A DNA stretch of 13,364 nt from an uncultured bacterium (GCA_900551965.1 URYF01000041.1:1-13364); one strand, 5' to 3'. Numbered from the stretch's first letter, positions 1-7,260 are shown. Notes: a model not told the origin generated them from the sequence alone. Numbers and translations: made by a program.

Positions 1-12
1 GGAGTTAGGATT

Positions 13-171
13 ATGATGACAAAAGAAGTGAACGAATGGATTAGGAAAATTGAAACTGGCAATTATTCATCTTGGGATATTATGGAAGAATTTGCTCAAA
101 TGTCTAAATATTTAACAAAAGAAGAACTTGATCAAATCAAAAAACGTCTTGAAGGTTCTATAAAACATTAA
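13..171 (+). CDS. Small hypothetical protein, 52 aa
   Basis: An ATG-ATG start is preceded by GGAG at 1-4 with an 8-nt spacer, and the frame runs 52 codons to TAA. The product starts MMTKEVNEWIRKIETG and ends LEGSIKH. It is charged, Lys/Glu rich, without a signal peptide or membrane segment, and looks like two short amphipathic helices (about residues 3-14 and 35-49). I recognise no family. A good Shine-Dalgarno and typical local codon use (AAA, GAA, ATT) argue that it is real rather than chance. It could be the last gene of an operon that starts outside the window, or a partner of the DUF2971 gene 63 nt downstream, although that gene has its own apparent promoter. Function unknown. Confidence 0.6.
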   Translation: MMTKEVNEWIRKIETGNYSSWDIMEEFAQMSKYLTKEELDQIKKRLEGSIKH

Positions 172-198
172 AAATCTCTGGCAAAAGCTTGAAAAATA

Positions 199-227
199 TG
201 TTATAATAAATATTATAGTCTGAGAGG
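199..227 (+). promoter_or_regulatory. Extended -10 promoter and RBS of the DUF2971 gene
   Basis: TG at 199-200, one base, then a consensus TATAAT at 202-207 gives an extended -10 element. No good -35 is present at the standard distance. The expected transcript start is about 213-215. GAGAGG at 222-227 is a Shine-Dalgarno 7 nt before the ATG at 235. TATAATA (202-208) and TATTATA (211-217) form an inverted repeat with a 2-nt centre across the promoter. Confidence 0.5.
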
Positions 228-234
228 TTTTCTG

Positions 235-1146
235 ATGTCTTATTATGACGATTTGCTTCATAAAATTCCAAAAATTAAAAAAATTTTGGACAATGATACC
301 AATTATACAATATACCATTACACCAAACCGGAAAAGTTATTGAATATCCTTTCAGGCGGGGCATTAAGATTTTCTAATGCACTATATCTCAATGACAAAG
401 AAGAAATCGCATATTCATACAGGCTGATTGTTCACCTGATAGATGAAATTGACGGGCTTAATCCTGATTTGTTTGAAAAAATTAAAAACCATTTCCGAAA
501 CAAATACAAAAATATTGTCGACGGAAACGACGATTTTATAAACAAACTCGAATACTTCACAACATCATTTTCTACCGAAAGCGACAACCTTACACTATGG
601 AATAACTATGCTAAAGGTAAAAATTACACAGGTTACAATATAGGATTTGACAAGAAAAAACTTGTATCAGAAATGGATACAAACGGCTATTTGCCAATTT
701 ATGGCAGCGTAATTTACGATAAACAAAAACAAATAAAAGTTATCCATGCGATTTTCAAAAAATGGAATATGCTTTTTGAACGCGCTTTAAAATGTAAGAA
801 ACAAAATGAAGTTAAATTATTTGATATTTTGTTTGAATTGATAGATGTTTTAAGTATTGTCAGCATATTCTTTAAAAACCCACAATTTAATAACGAACAC
901 GAATACCGGATAGTTATCGTAAATGTTTTTGGCGCAGAAAACTCAAAACCGACAGGCATTGTTGAAAAAAACGGCCTGTTTGTTCCTTATTTGGAATACA
1001 AGTTTTCAAAAGATTCGGTAACATCAATCAATATCGGACCAACTTTTGATGAAAATATTTTCTACACAAGCACAAACCGTATGTTATTAAATTTTGGGTA
1101 CGAAGATAAAGAAGTTCACCGCTCTAAAATCCCGCTAAGATACTAG
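235..1146 (+). CDS. DUF2971 family protein
   Basis: The 303-aa product shows the conserved blocks I associate with DUF2971. These are an N-terminal YHYT (27-30) followed by a helix and LRFSNALYLNDKEE (44-57), a central TTSFS (109-113) with DNLTLWNNYAKG (117-128) and GYNIGF (133-138), and a late FNNEHEYRIVI (218-228). No signal peptide or membrane segment is visible, so it is probably cytosolic. The family has no settled biochemical role and, from memory, turns up often in accessory and phage-defence neighbourhoods. The YHYT...N-D...E-x-E-x-R layout recalls ADP-ribosyltransferase-like folds such as DarT, but that is inference only. It is transcribed alone: its own promoter lies upstream, and the thioredoxin gene 79 nt downstream also has promoter-like elements. 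Family call fairly sure; function unknown. Confidence 0.8.
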   Translation: MSYYDDLLHKIPKIKKILDNDTNYTIYHYTKPEKLLNILSGGALRFSNALYLNDKEEIAYSYRLIVHLIDEIDGLNPDLFEKIKNHFRNKYKNIVDGNDDFINKLEYFTTSFSTESDNLTLWNNYAKGKNYTGYNIGFDKKKLVSEMDTNGYLPIYGSVIYDKQKQIKVIHAIFKKWNMLFERALKCKKQNEVKLFDILFELIDVLSIVSIFFKNPQFNNEHEYRIVIVNVFGAENSKPTGIVEKNGLFVPYLEYKFSKDSVTSINIGPTFDENIFYTSTNRMLLNFGYEDKEVHRSKIPLRY

Positions 1147-1189
1147 CAAGATATACATACCTGTTCAATTGTTTTATCTGAAAAATTTT

Positions 1190-1220
1190 TATACTATAAT
1201 TTAAAATAAATTTCAGGAGG
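1190..1220 (+). promoter_or_regulatory. Promoter and strong RBS of the thioredoxin-like gene
   Basis: Overlapping -10 candidates TATACT (1190-1195) and TATAAT (1195-1200) lie 15 and 20 nt downstream of a TTGTTT (1169-1174), so the -35 fit is poor. A perfect AGGAGG at 1215-1220 sits 5 nt before the ATG at 1226, the strongest Shine-Dalgarno in the window. Confidence 0.5.
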
Positions 1221-1225
1221 TTTGT

Positions 1226-1534
1226 ATGCTTATAGAGTTAAACGAAGAAAATTTTGATAAAGAAACCAAAAATGGTCTAAAGCTGTTGGAATTTTACACA
1301 ACCTGGTGCGGATATTGCAGAAACCAGAGAATTGAACTTGAAGAATTAAAAGATTCAGATATGTGGATTGGGTTGGTTGATGCCGATGAAATGCCTGAAA
1401 CTGCTAAAAAATTCGGAGTTAAAGGATTTCCAACATTTGTACTCTTGAAAAACGGTGAGAAAATCGCCGAATTTCCAGGTTTTCACCAAAAAGCCCAGTT
1501 ATTAAACAGACTAATGGATTATATCGGTAAATAA
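1226..1534 (+). CDS. Thioredoxin-fold protein (WCGYC)
   Basis: This 102-aa single-domain thioredoxin has the redox motif at W27-C28-G29-Y30-C31 after the beta strand LKLLEFYTT. The cis-proline loop GFPT (P69) precedes strand FVLLKNG. The length matches classical thioredoxin (about 105 aa) and there is no signal peptide, so it should work in the cytoplasm as a dithiol oxidoreductase. The active site has Tyr where classical Trx has Pro (WCGPC). The residue between the cysteines tunes redox potential in this superfamily, so its potential and partners may differ from the main thioredoxin. The start is fixed by AGGAGG 5 nt upstream. It converges with the carbonic anhydrase gene, only 3 nt separating the two stop codons. 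Confidence 0.88.
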   Translation: MLIELNEENFDKETKNGLKLLEFYTTWCGYCRNQRIELEELKDSDMWIGLVDADEMPETAKKFGVKGFPTFVLLKNGEKIAEFPGFHQKAQLLNRLMDYIGK

Positions 1535-1537
1535 AAC

Positions 1538-2131
1538 TTATATCATATAAACTTCACCGCTATTATGATCAAAATGGCATTTTGCAATATAGAGGTTGCC
1601 TGAATCCACTGCAGATTTGATAATCTCAGAATGCTCCATAATATAATCTTCTACCCATACAGTGTGCTTTTTGGCAAATTTATTATTACAATCCATTTGA
1701 CCGGCTTTATCAATCACAGGATAAACGCATTTTAATATTGATTGAAAATTCTCTGTAATTTGAGGGTAATGCTCGTTTGCATACGTCATAACCCCGCAAT
1801 CATCGTGTCCGAGAAGGATTAAAAGAGGTACATGTAGTTTTTTCACAGCATACTCAAGACTTTCCAATACATTAGGCCCGACAGTTATCCCCGCAACCCT
1901 TACTACAAAAAGTTCACCTATTCCGCAATCAAAAATTATCTCAGGCACAACCCGCGAGTCCGAGCAGCTGAGAACACAAGCGTAAGGTTCTTGATACAAT
2001 GCAAGCTTTTGTAATGTTGAAAGGCACATATTTTTGGCGGTCGGAGTACCGTTTATAAAATTTTTATTACCCTTTAAAAGCTTTTGCAGCTCTTGTTTTG
2101 CACTATTTGGAATATTATCAGGCAAATTCAT
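1538..2131 (-). CDS. Beta-class carbonic anhydrase
   Basis: The 197-aa product catalyses the interconversion of CO2 and bicarbonate in the cytoplasm. All beta-class landmarks are present: CSDSR at 56-60, giving zinc ligand Cys56 and the Asp58-Arg60 dyad; VVRVAGITVGPN (76-87); and LGHDDCG (107-113), giving zinc ligands His109 and Cys112. No signal peptide is visible. The length is close to the usual 190-230 residues. The start at 2131 is supported by AAGGAG (plus-strand 2143-2148) 11 nt upstream, a slightly long spacer. It stands as a single gene with its own promoter, divergent from the TPR-glycosyltransferase. A likely role is bicarbonate supply for carboxylation or pH balance, but nothing in the neighbourhood points to one pathway. 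Confidence 0.92.
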   Translation of the reverse strand: MNLPDNIPNSAKQELQKLLKGNKNFINGTPTAKNMCLSTLQKLALYQEPYACVLSCSDSRVVPEIIFDCGIGELFVVRVAGITVGPNVLESLEYAVKKLHVPLLILLGHDDCGVMTYANEHYPQITENFQSILKCVYPVIDKAGQMDCNNKFAKKHTVWVEDYIMEHSEIIKSAVDSGNLYIAKCHFDHNSGEVYMI

Positions 2132-2164
2132 AATCTTATTTTCTCCTTATTTTCTTTTTCTTAT

Positions 2165-2191
2165 ATTATAAGATGTTTTCCATCTTGTCAA
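2165..2191 (-). promoter_or_regulatory. Carbonic anhydrase promoter with inverted repeat in the spacer
   Basis: Read on the minus strand, a perfect TTGACA (plus 2186-2191) is followed after 15 nt by a perfect TATAAT (plus 2165-2170). The spacer is filled by an inverted repeat, AAGATG-TTTTC-CATCTT (plus 2170-2186). A 17-nt spacer would use the weaker TAATAT instead. The leader to the ATG at 2131 is about 25-30 nt. Confidence 0.6.
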
Positions 2192-2248
2192 AATTTCGGC
2201 TGATTAAATATACATTACCTGAACGAATAAATTTTACCAATCATAAGT

Positions 2249-2254
2249 TATACT
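2249..2254 (+). promoter_or_regulatory. -10 box close to the TPR-glycosyltransferase start
   Basis: TATACT at 2249-2254 is the only promoter-like hexamer near this gene. Transcription would start near 2261, about 3 nt before the ATG at 2264. No convincing -35 box and no Shine-Dalgarno are visible. Confidence 0.35.
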
Positions 2255-2263
2255 TTGATTAGT

Positions 2264-3697
2264 ATGAACAACTCTTTAACCAAAAAATTTAACCGTTTGA
2301 TATGGATAAACAGAAATATTAATAACCTGAAAAATTACGCAAAATCTTTGGAAGAGTTTAAACTATTTGGCACTCTTGCAAAACTTGGCACCTACATTGA
2401 ACAAAGCGGACTACAAAACCCGGAAATTTATAAGTTGCTGGGGGAAGTCTACAGAAGTTTTGATATTGGAAGAACGATATATTTCCAAGAAAGATATATG
2501 AAAGAAACAACAATCGAAATCCCCGCAAATGAATACAACATGCTCGGATTATACTATAACACGCTGTTCCAGTACTACACTTCGGATTATTCAATTATTC
2601 AAAAAGCTCTATATAATATAGAAACAGCCTGCAAAATGGAGCCTGAAAACAGCCAATTCAATAAAAATGCTGCACTCACAGCTTACAGAGCAAAAGATTA
2701 CCAAACATGCGCAAGATATTATAAAAAACTTTTTGAAATCGGAAAGATTACAAACCTTGATAAATATGACTATGCAGCATTCTGCTTCCAAGCCGGAGAT
2801 TATGCAGGCTGGCGAAAATACTTTCCTGCAAGATTTTTTAAAGAAATTATGCCTATAAAATACCCTAAAATTCAAAAACCTGAATGGGACGGAGTAGTTG
2901 ATATAACAGACAAAACACTGCTTATACATTATGAACAGGGATTTGGCGATACATTTTTAATGTGGGGATATTTGCCAAGGCTTAAAAAACTTGCAAAACA
3001 TATTATTTTTGTCGTTCCCGACATAACTTATGACCTGTTAAAAAATAACAGCTGCCAAGTTGAGGTTATACCTGAAAGCCGGGCAGACTTAAATTCACTG
3101 GAATTTGACTATCATATTCCGTCTATGGGAATTCCAATAGTCTTAAAACTTGAAGGAAAAGACCTTTGTATAGGAGAAGGCTATATTAAAGCAGATGAAA
3201 AGCTCGTTAAAGAATATAAAGAAAAGTATTTCAATAACGACAAATTAAAAATCGGAATATGTTTTTCCGGAAGTATATATGGCGATCCGACCAGAAATAT
3301 ATCACCTGACAGGCTTCTTATTTTAGAAGAGTTGAAAGATGTTGAAATCTATTCACTAACAAAATATATCAATGATGATAAATTTAATATGTTCAGAAAA
3401 AACAAAATCCATAATATAGTAAAAGATTTCAATGATTTCAATCAAACCGCTGCAGCTATTGAAAACTGCGACATTATTTTAACAACGGATAATGTTATCA
3501 TGAACCTGTCAGGCGCATTAGGTAAAAAAACACTTGCCCTGTTTAACTGGTATTATGACTGGCGCTGGTTTGACATTAAAGGTGAAAATATTACCTATTT
3601 GACATCGGTTAAGCCGTTTGTTAATGATAAAATGAACAACTGGGATTACTCAATCAATGCCGCTGTTGCTGAAATTAGAAAAATACAAAACAGTTAA
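2264..3697 (+). CDS. TPR-containing glycosyltransferase, GT9/heptosyltransferase-like
   Basis: The 477-aa product (from this ATG) has an N-terminal helical TPR-like half, about residues 30-190. A GT-B-like half follows: HYEQGFGDTFLMWGYLPRL (222-240) matches the nucleotide-sugar-transferase opening 'GQGLGD...YLP', LKIGICFSGS (328-337) is the strand starting the second Rossmann lobe, and TDNVIMNLSGALGKK (408-422) is the donor-side loop, followed by DWRW. This architecture is known in bacterial TPR proteins thought to glycosylate proteins or surface polysaccharide; donor and acceptor cannot be read here. The usual donor-loop wording is 'DTxxxHLAGALG', whereas here it reads DNVIMNLSGALG, with Asn414 in place of His. 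A TTG at 2255 would add three residues, but neither start has an RBS, so I chose ATG. The 3' end overlaps the convergent gene by 4 nt. Confidence 0.75.
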   Translation: MNNSLTKKFNRLIWINRNINNLKNYAKSLEEFKLFGTLAKLGTYIEQSGLQNPEIYKLLGEVYRSFDIGRTIYFQERYMKETTIEIPANEYNMLGLYYNTLFQYYTSDYSIIQKALYNIETACKMEPENSQFNKNAALTAYRAKDYQTCARYYKKLFEIGKITNLDKYDYAAFCFQAGDYAGWRKYFPARFFKEIMPIKYPKIQKPEWDGVVDITDKTLLIHYEQGFGDTFLMWGYLPRLKKLAKHIIFVVPDITYDLLKNNSCQVEVIPESRADLNSLEFDYHIPSMGIPIVLKLEGKDLCIGEGYIKADEKLVKEYKEKYFNNDKLKIGICFSGSIYGDPTRNISPDRLLILEELKDVEIYSLTKYINDDKFNMFRKNKIHNIVKDFNDFNQTAAAIENCDIILTTDNVIMNLSGALGKKTLALFNWYYDWRWFDIKGENITYLTSVKPFVNDKMNNWDYSINAAVAEIRKIQNS

Positions 3698-4599
3698 TCT
3701 CCGAATTTTCCAAACTCGCCAATCGTCTTAAAATGATGAATATCAAATTTCTCGACACGCGGTTCTACAACTTTTTTAATAATTACATTTTCAACAAAAA
3801 CATCAATAGGTTTTACTGTCAGAAGTAATGCTGTAAAAGATCCTAAAGCTTTCCAGGATTTAAGTTTAAATATTTGTTTATCAAGTTTTGCTTTCAGCAC
3901 GTCCATATCCTTGCAAGAGTTTAAAACCTCTGTAAATTGATTTATAGCAAACTGTTTAATCCTTGTTTCATCAGAGTTTGCAATAGCACCGTGCTTGCAA
4001 TTTCCTAAAAGTTTATCATAAATTTTTGCAAACATATTTTTCTTTTCGTATGAACGAGTTTTACCCGAATAAAAAATATCAAAACTGTTTGAGAAATCCT
4101 TAACTATGTCATCTCTATTTCGCGCCTGGTTAAATATATCATGTTCGGATGAATGCCCTTTTATAAAACGCAAGGTTTGTTCTTTAGCATTTGTTGAGAT
4201 TTTTTCACCTTTATATTTGTCTAATTGAGAAAAAGCGCTCTGCCCGATATGTCCAAACATTGTCGGCAAAAGAATACTTGCAAATGCTTGGAAAACAGCT
4301 TGTGAAAATGCACGCTTGGCATCAGGGTCATATTTGTTGCCTTTATTTTTGTATTTATCATAAACATCAGCACCAAAATACATCAATGCCGGCACCCAAA
4401 AAAGTCTTGCCGTTGCCGGTGCAATTTCATTAATCGCAACACCGATATCATTAGTGTAGCCCAAACCTCTGAGCGGCCAATTAGCAAGAGGGTCTACATA
4501 TTTCTTTTCATTTTTATTTTTTTCATTTAATGCATCAAAATTGGTCTTTAAATCATCTCCTCTAAACAGCAGAGACTGGTTAACCGGGGCTATTCTCAT
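3694..4599 (-). CDS. Hypothetical membrane-associated protein with N-terminal FRG tag
   Basis: The 301-aa product is not a family I can name. It opens MRIAPVNQSLLFRGDD; short 'M-x-I-x-P-v...F-x-G' openings recur, to my recollection, on many lineage-specific proteins of Gastranaerophilales. It contains hydrophobic stretches at roughly residues 57-80 (INEIAPATARLFWVPALMYF), 95-120 (VFQAFASILLPTMFGH) and 250-275 (ALGSFTALLLTVKP), enough for two or three membrane passes. A charged, Lys-rich middle lies between them. No classical signal peptide is visible. The start is supported by GGAG (plus 4605-4608) 5 nt upstream. It lies 113 nt downstream of rnhA on the same strand and may read through from that operon or use a weak promoter of its own. 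It overlaps the convergent glycosyltransferase by 4 nt. Confidence 0.75.
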   Translation of the reverse strand: MRIAPVNQSLLFRGDDLKTNFDALNEKNKNEKKYVDPLANWPLRGLGYTNDIGVAINEIAPATARLFWVPALMYFGADVYDKYKNKGNKYDPDAKRAFSQAVFQAFASILLPTMFGHIGQSAFSQLDKYKGEKISTNAKEQTLRFIKGHSSEHDIFNQARNRDDIVKDFSNSFDIFYSGKTRSYEKKNMFAKIYDKLLGNCKHGAIANSDETRIKQFAINQFTEVLNSCKDMDVLKAKLDKQIFKLKSWKALGSFTALLLTVKPIDVFVENVIIKKVVEPRVEKFDIHHFKTIGEFGKFGD

Positions 4600-4649
4600 T
4601 TTTTCTCCAAGCCGGATAATATAATCCTATTCAAATAATCGCAAAATTT

Positions 4650-4678
4650 ATATTAGCGTAAAAAAAATGAATTTTCAA
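4650..4678 (-). promoter_or_regulatory. Weak candidate promoter of the FRG-tag protein
   Basis: On the minus strand, TTGAAA (plus 4673-4678) and TAATAT (plus 4650-4655) are separated by 17 nt. This gives a leader of about 45 nt to the start at 4599. In such AT-rich DNA a match of this quality can be chance. Confidence 0.3.
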
Positions 4679-4712
4679 ATAAATTGATACATATTGTTAC
4701 CTAAAAACTTGG

Positions 4713-5192
4713 CTATAAGTTAACAAATCCCGTATCATCAAGAAGATTATCGCTGTTTGCAGATTCTACAGCCATTCTGTCACAGCGTTCATTGTATTCA
4801 TGCCCGTTATGACCTTTTATCCATATAAACTTTACATTATGAGTTTTTTTTGCAGTCAAAAGCCTTTCCCAAAGGTCTTTATTTTTAACCGGCTGCTTAT
4901 TTGAACCCTTCCAGCCTCGCTTAATCCAACCATCAATCCAATTTTGATTAAATGCATCAACTAAATACTTTGAATCAGAAGTTAATTCTACATCACAAGG
5001 TTTTTTAAGAGCCTCTAACCCGACAATCGCCGCCAGAAGTTCCATTCTGTTATTTGTGGTAACCTTAAACCCTTGTGTTAATTCTTTTTTATGAATTTTA
5101 CCACCTTCATCTTCTGCAACAAGAATCGTTCCGTATCCGCCTTTTCCCGGGTTTCCGCTGCAAGCTCCGTCTGTATATATTTTTATAAGCAT
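4713..5192 (-). CDS. rnhA: Ribonuclease HI
   Basis: The 159-aa product cleaves the RNA strand of RNA-DNA hybrids, removing primers and R-loops in the cytoplasm. The family length (E. coli 155 aa) and all catalytic carboxylates are present: Asp8 in YTDGACSGNPGKGG, Glu51 in NNRMEL, Asp73 in TSDSKYL, and Asp138 in NERCD. The mobile-loop histidine is His128 in KGHNGH. The basic handle region, WIDGWIKRGWKGSNKQPVKN (85-104), is also intact, so this is the bacterial RNase HI form with full hybrid-binding surface. An AGGAG (plus 5199-5203) lies 6 nt before the ATG. It sits 15 nt downstream of the helicase stop, so the two are almost certainly co-transcribed, a sensible pairing for genome maintenance at R-loops and replication forks. 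Confidence 0.95.
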   Translation of the reverse strand: MLIKIYTDGACSGNPGKGGYGTILVAEDEGGKIHKKELTQGFKVTTNNRMELLAAIVGLEALKKPCDVELTSDSKYLVDAFNQNWIDGWIKRGWKGSNKQPVKNKDLWERLLTAKKTHNVKFIWIKGHNGHEYNERCDRMAVESANSDNLLDDTGFVNL

Positions 5193-5207
5193 TTATATCT
5201 CCTTTTT

Positions 5208-7220
5208 TTACCCCTCTTCAGTAATATCCCAGACTTCCAAAACATCAGACGGAATATCATTCAGAAACCGTGAAGGTTTTGATAAAACCATATTCATTGA
5301 ATAATCATACATGTCAACAGGATACGTAATATATAAATTATTTTTGGCACGGGTTGAAGCTACATACATCAGGCGAAGTTCTTCGTCCATTTCTTCTTCT
5401 GAATTAAACGAATATGCACTCGGAAACCTTCCATCAACCGCGCCGATTATAAATACACTGTCCCACTCAAGCCCCTTTGCAGAATGAATTGTAGATATAG
5501 TAAGCGCTTCATCATCACTGTTGCGTTTATACATACCTTCAACACTTGCATCAGGCGGCTCAAGCGCTAAATCACTGATAAAATCTTCAAGATTTGAATA
5601 CTGCCCGGCAAGATATTCAAAATGATCCAAATCCTTTTCACGTTTTGAAAAATCGTCATATTTATCTTTCAATATCGGTTTGTAATAATTTATAACTTCT
5701 TCCACAATGTCAGAAGGCTTTTTAATTGCAATATTATGTCTTAATTTATCCAATGTTTTTAACAGCGGAACAATACTGGCGGTTTTATTTGACGGTAAAA
5801 GCTTTATATCAGGGTTTAATTGCCCTTTTATAACAGGAATAATATTATTAACCGTAGCAGCGCCAACCCCTTTTAACAACAGTAAAATTCTGTTTAAACT
5901 AATTATATCATCAGGGTTTATAATAACACGCAAATGCGCGGTTAAATCTTTGATATGAGCAGTTTCCATAAATTTCGGACCGCCAAATTTCTGATAAGGA
6001 ATTGCCCGTTTTGAAAGTTCAATCTCAAGAGAATATGACATTCTGGCATTACGCGCAAGAACACAGATATCTGACAAACTTATATCTTCATCTAAAAGCT
6101 CAAGAATCCTTTGGCATATAAAGTCAGCTTCCATCTGGGTATCTTTTGCACAAATCAGCGCAGGCACAACAGGAGATTGAATATCTGAAAATAACGTTTT
6201 AGCATATTTTTCTTTTGCTTTTGAAATTATTGTATTGGTGAATTTCAAAATATTTTGCGTACTGCGGTAATTTTGTTCAAGTTTAATAATCTTTGTACCT
6301 TCAAACATTTTCGGAAAGTCCAAAATATTGCGATAATTTGCCCCGCGGAAAGAATAAATACTCTGCGCATCATCACCAACTGCCATAATATTATTATGTT
6401 CCGATGCCAAAAGCCTTATCACATCAGCTTGCAAGGCATTGGTATCCTGGTATTCATCAACCATAATATATTGATACTGTGCTGATAATTTTTTGCGCAA
6501 ACCTTCGTTATTTTCAAGCAATAATTTAACATACAAGAGCAAATCATCATAATCTAATACAGAATTCTCACGCTTATACGCAACATACGCCTTGTGAACT
6601 TCAATAATTTTATCTTCACAGTGCGTAAATTGCGGAAACTCTTTTTCAATAATCTGCTTTGTCGGAGTTTCTTTATTAACACTTTTTGAATAAATTTCAA
6701 GTATTGTGGATTTTTTAGGAAATCTTTTTTCTTTTTTAGGATAAAGCTGTCCTGTAATATGGTTTATAATATCTTCACAGTCTGTTTTATCTAAAATCGT
6801 AAAATTATTTTTAAGTTTCAATAATTTTGAATAACGCCTTAAAATTATATTTGCAAAAGAGTGAAAAGTTCCGCCGGCAACTTTTTCACATCTTTCATCA
6901 AGAACAATAGAAGCCCTTGAAAGCATTTCCGCTGCTGCCTTTTTAGTAAAAGTTAAAAGCAAAATATTATCCGGATTAATTCCATCTTCAATAAGTCTGG
7001 CAACACGATATGTTAAAGTTTTAGTTTTCCCTGAACCGGCACCGGCGATAACAAGAATCGGCCCGTGTTTTGCAACCACTGCAGATAACTGTGCAGGATT
7101 CAAATCAGCCTCATAACTGACCTTATAGTCACTCTTTACGGCATCACGCTTTTTCAGCACATATTTTCTGCGTGCCGGCTGATTTTTCCCCTCTTCTGTT
7201 TTTATAATTTCATCTGCCAT
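5208..7220 (-). CDS. UvrD/Rep/PcrA-type superfamily 1A DNA helicase
   Basis: The 670-aa ATP-dependent 3'-5' helicase shows the full SF1A motif set: Q-motif LNPAQ (40-44), Walker A AGAGSGKT (59-66), Ia LLLTFTKKAAAEM (87-99), Walker B VDEYQDT (254-260), III VGDDAQSIYSFRGA (281-294), IV LEQNYRS (314-320), V TIHSAKGLEWD (577-587) and VI LRLMYVASTRAKNNLYI (615-631). A Lys/Arg-rich extension of about 38 residues precedes the helicase core. The protein ends shortly after motif VI, so the C-terminal tail that binds RNA polymerase in PcrA/UvrD appears short or absent. Its length is closer to E. coli Rep (about 670) than UvrD (720). Sequence alone does not separate the UvrD, Rep and PcrA roles, hence no symbol. 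It is the first gene of an operon with rnhA. Confidence 0.93.
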   Translation of the reverse strand: MADEIIKTEEGKNQPARRKYVLKKRDAVKSDYKVSYEADLNPAQLSAVVAKHGPILVIAGAGSGKTKTLTYRVARLIEDGINPDNILLLTFTKKAAAEMLSRASIVLDERCEKVAGGTFHSFANIILRRYSKLLKLKNNFTILDKTDCEDIINHITGQLYPKKEKRFPKKSTILEIYSKSVNKETPTKQIIEKEFPQFTHCEDKIIEVHKAYVAYKRENSVLDYDDLLLYVKLLLENNEGLRKKLSAQYQYIMVDEYQDTNALQADVIRLLASEHNNIMAVGDDAQSIYSFRGANYRNILDFPKMFEGTKIIKLEQNYRSTQNILKFTNTIISKAKEKYAKTLFSDIQSPVVPALICAKDTQMEADFICQRILELLDEDISLSDICVLARNARMSYSLEIELSKRAIPYQKFGGPKFMETAHIKDLTAHLRVIINPDDIISLNRILLLLKGVGAATVNNIIPVIKGQLNPDIKLLPSNKTASIVPLLKTLDKLRHNIAIKKPSDIVEEVINYYKPILKDKYDDFSKREKDLDHFEYLAGQYSNLEDFISDLALEPPDASVEGMYKRNSDDEALTISTIHSAKGLEWDSVFIIGAVDGRFPSAYSFNSEEEMDEELRLMYVASTRAKNNLYITYPVDMYDYSMNMVLSKPSRFLNDIPSDVLEVWDITEEG

Positions 7221-7229
7221 CTCTCGGTT

Positions 7230-7259
7230 ATTATAATCCGCTCAAGATCGTAATTTCAA
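7230..7259 (-). promoter_or_regulatory. Promoter of the helicase-rnhA operon
   Basis: On the minus strand, TTGAAA (plus 7254-7259), an 18-nt spacer and a consensus TATAAT (plus 7230-7235) precede the helicase. The predicted transcript start, near 7223, is only about 3 nt from the ATG at 7220. The GAGAG abutting the ATG is too close to act as a normal Shine-Dalgarno. Confidence 0.55.
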
Positions 7260-7260
7260 T

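Noticed and set aside
2255..2263. TTG at 2255 as the start of the TPR-glycosyltransferase
   Set aside because: It has no RBS and adds only three residues; the ATG at 2264 is simpler and fits the -10 position.
2609..2929. Antisense 106-codon frame inside the TPR-glycosyltransferase
   Set aside because: Cys/Phe-rich translation typical of the reverse of an AT-rich gene; no start signal; the sense strand gene is well supported.
4191..4433. Plus-strand 80-codon frame opposite the FRG-tag protein
   Set aside because: No RBS, no family resemblance, and its codon use is unlike the surrounding genes.
4705..4721. AACTT-GGCTAT-AAGTT stem at the rnhA stop with a T-run after it on the minus strand
   Set aside because: The stem is only 5 A/T-dominated pairs and includes the stop codon; too weak to call an intrinsic terminator.
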